Source of the DNA: an uncultured Oscillospiraceae bacterium
GTDB lineage: Bacteria > Bacillota > Clostridia > Oscillospirales > Oscillospiraceae
Reading direction: 5' to 3'
NCBI GenBank assembly: GCA_947628265.1
Contig: CANQZF010000020.1
Span: 1 to 14,366 of the forward strand
DNA length: 14,366 nt
Under the pieces are notes generated by a model. It had not been told where the DNA came from. It was given only the letters and a program-made list of their open reading frames with translations, and did not search any database. The position numbers and the translations under genes are program-made. How positions within the stretch are numbered: the first letter of the stretch is position 1; each line of letters begins with the position of its first letter. Shown piece by piece: positions 14,346-14,366 of this stretch.

Positions 14346-14366
14346 TCCGTATATCCATCTACACCC

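Overview
The window looks like a piece of the chromosome of a GC-rich gut Firmicute, probably of the Oscillospirales (Clostridial cluster IV type). The grounds are strong GGAGG-type ribosome binding sites, Gram-positive lipoproteins, a T-box leader in front of thrS, an MsmX/UgpC-type sugar ATPase, and GC-rich REP-like intergenic repeats. The taxon is an inference from style, not from a marker gene. No tRNA, rRNA, CRISPR array or transposase gene was found.

Positions 1-8510 (minus strand) hold a starch/maltodextrin operon, transcribed right to left: a solute-binding lipoprotein (MalE-like, with an extra C-terminal module), permeases MalF and MalG, the ATPase, a GH13 alpha-amylase lipoprotein, and the start of a type I pullulanase that runs off the left edge. 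A good sigma-A promoter (8482-8510) lies upstream of malE. The leader carries two tandem palindromes. Long stem-loops sit between malE and malF and between the ATPase and amylase genes. The logic is: extracellular debranching by the pullulanase, surface hydrolysis by the lipoprotein amylase, capture by MalE, import by MalFG plus ATPase. No LacI/MalR-type regulator is visible.

Positions 8540-10160 (minus strand) hold two small overlapping membrane-protein genes of unknown function, with their own promoter and terminator, and upstream of them a small XRE-type regulator. The regulator's Shine-Dalgarno sequence and start codon lie inside a predicted hairpin.

Positions 10100-12445 (plus strand) hold a 70-residue unknown protein with a near-consensus promoter, then a complete T-box riboswitch (specifier ACC, antiterminator and terminator both traceable) controlling thrS. 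The encoded threonyl-tRNA synthetase lacks the N-terminal TGS domain.

Positions 12446-13288 have no credible gene. They hold a dense array of GC-rich hairpin repeats, including a diverged duplicated superunit of about 300-350 bp, internal palindromes, inverted partners and one hairpin with a 25-nt insertion. This is the most unusual stretch of the window.

Positions 13289-14274 hold tadA (minus) and, divergently, a stand-alone CBS-pair protein (plus). The right edge carries another GC-rich inverted repeat.
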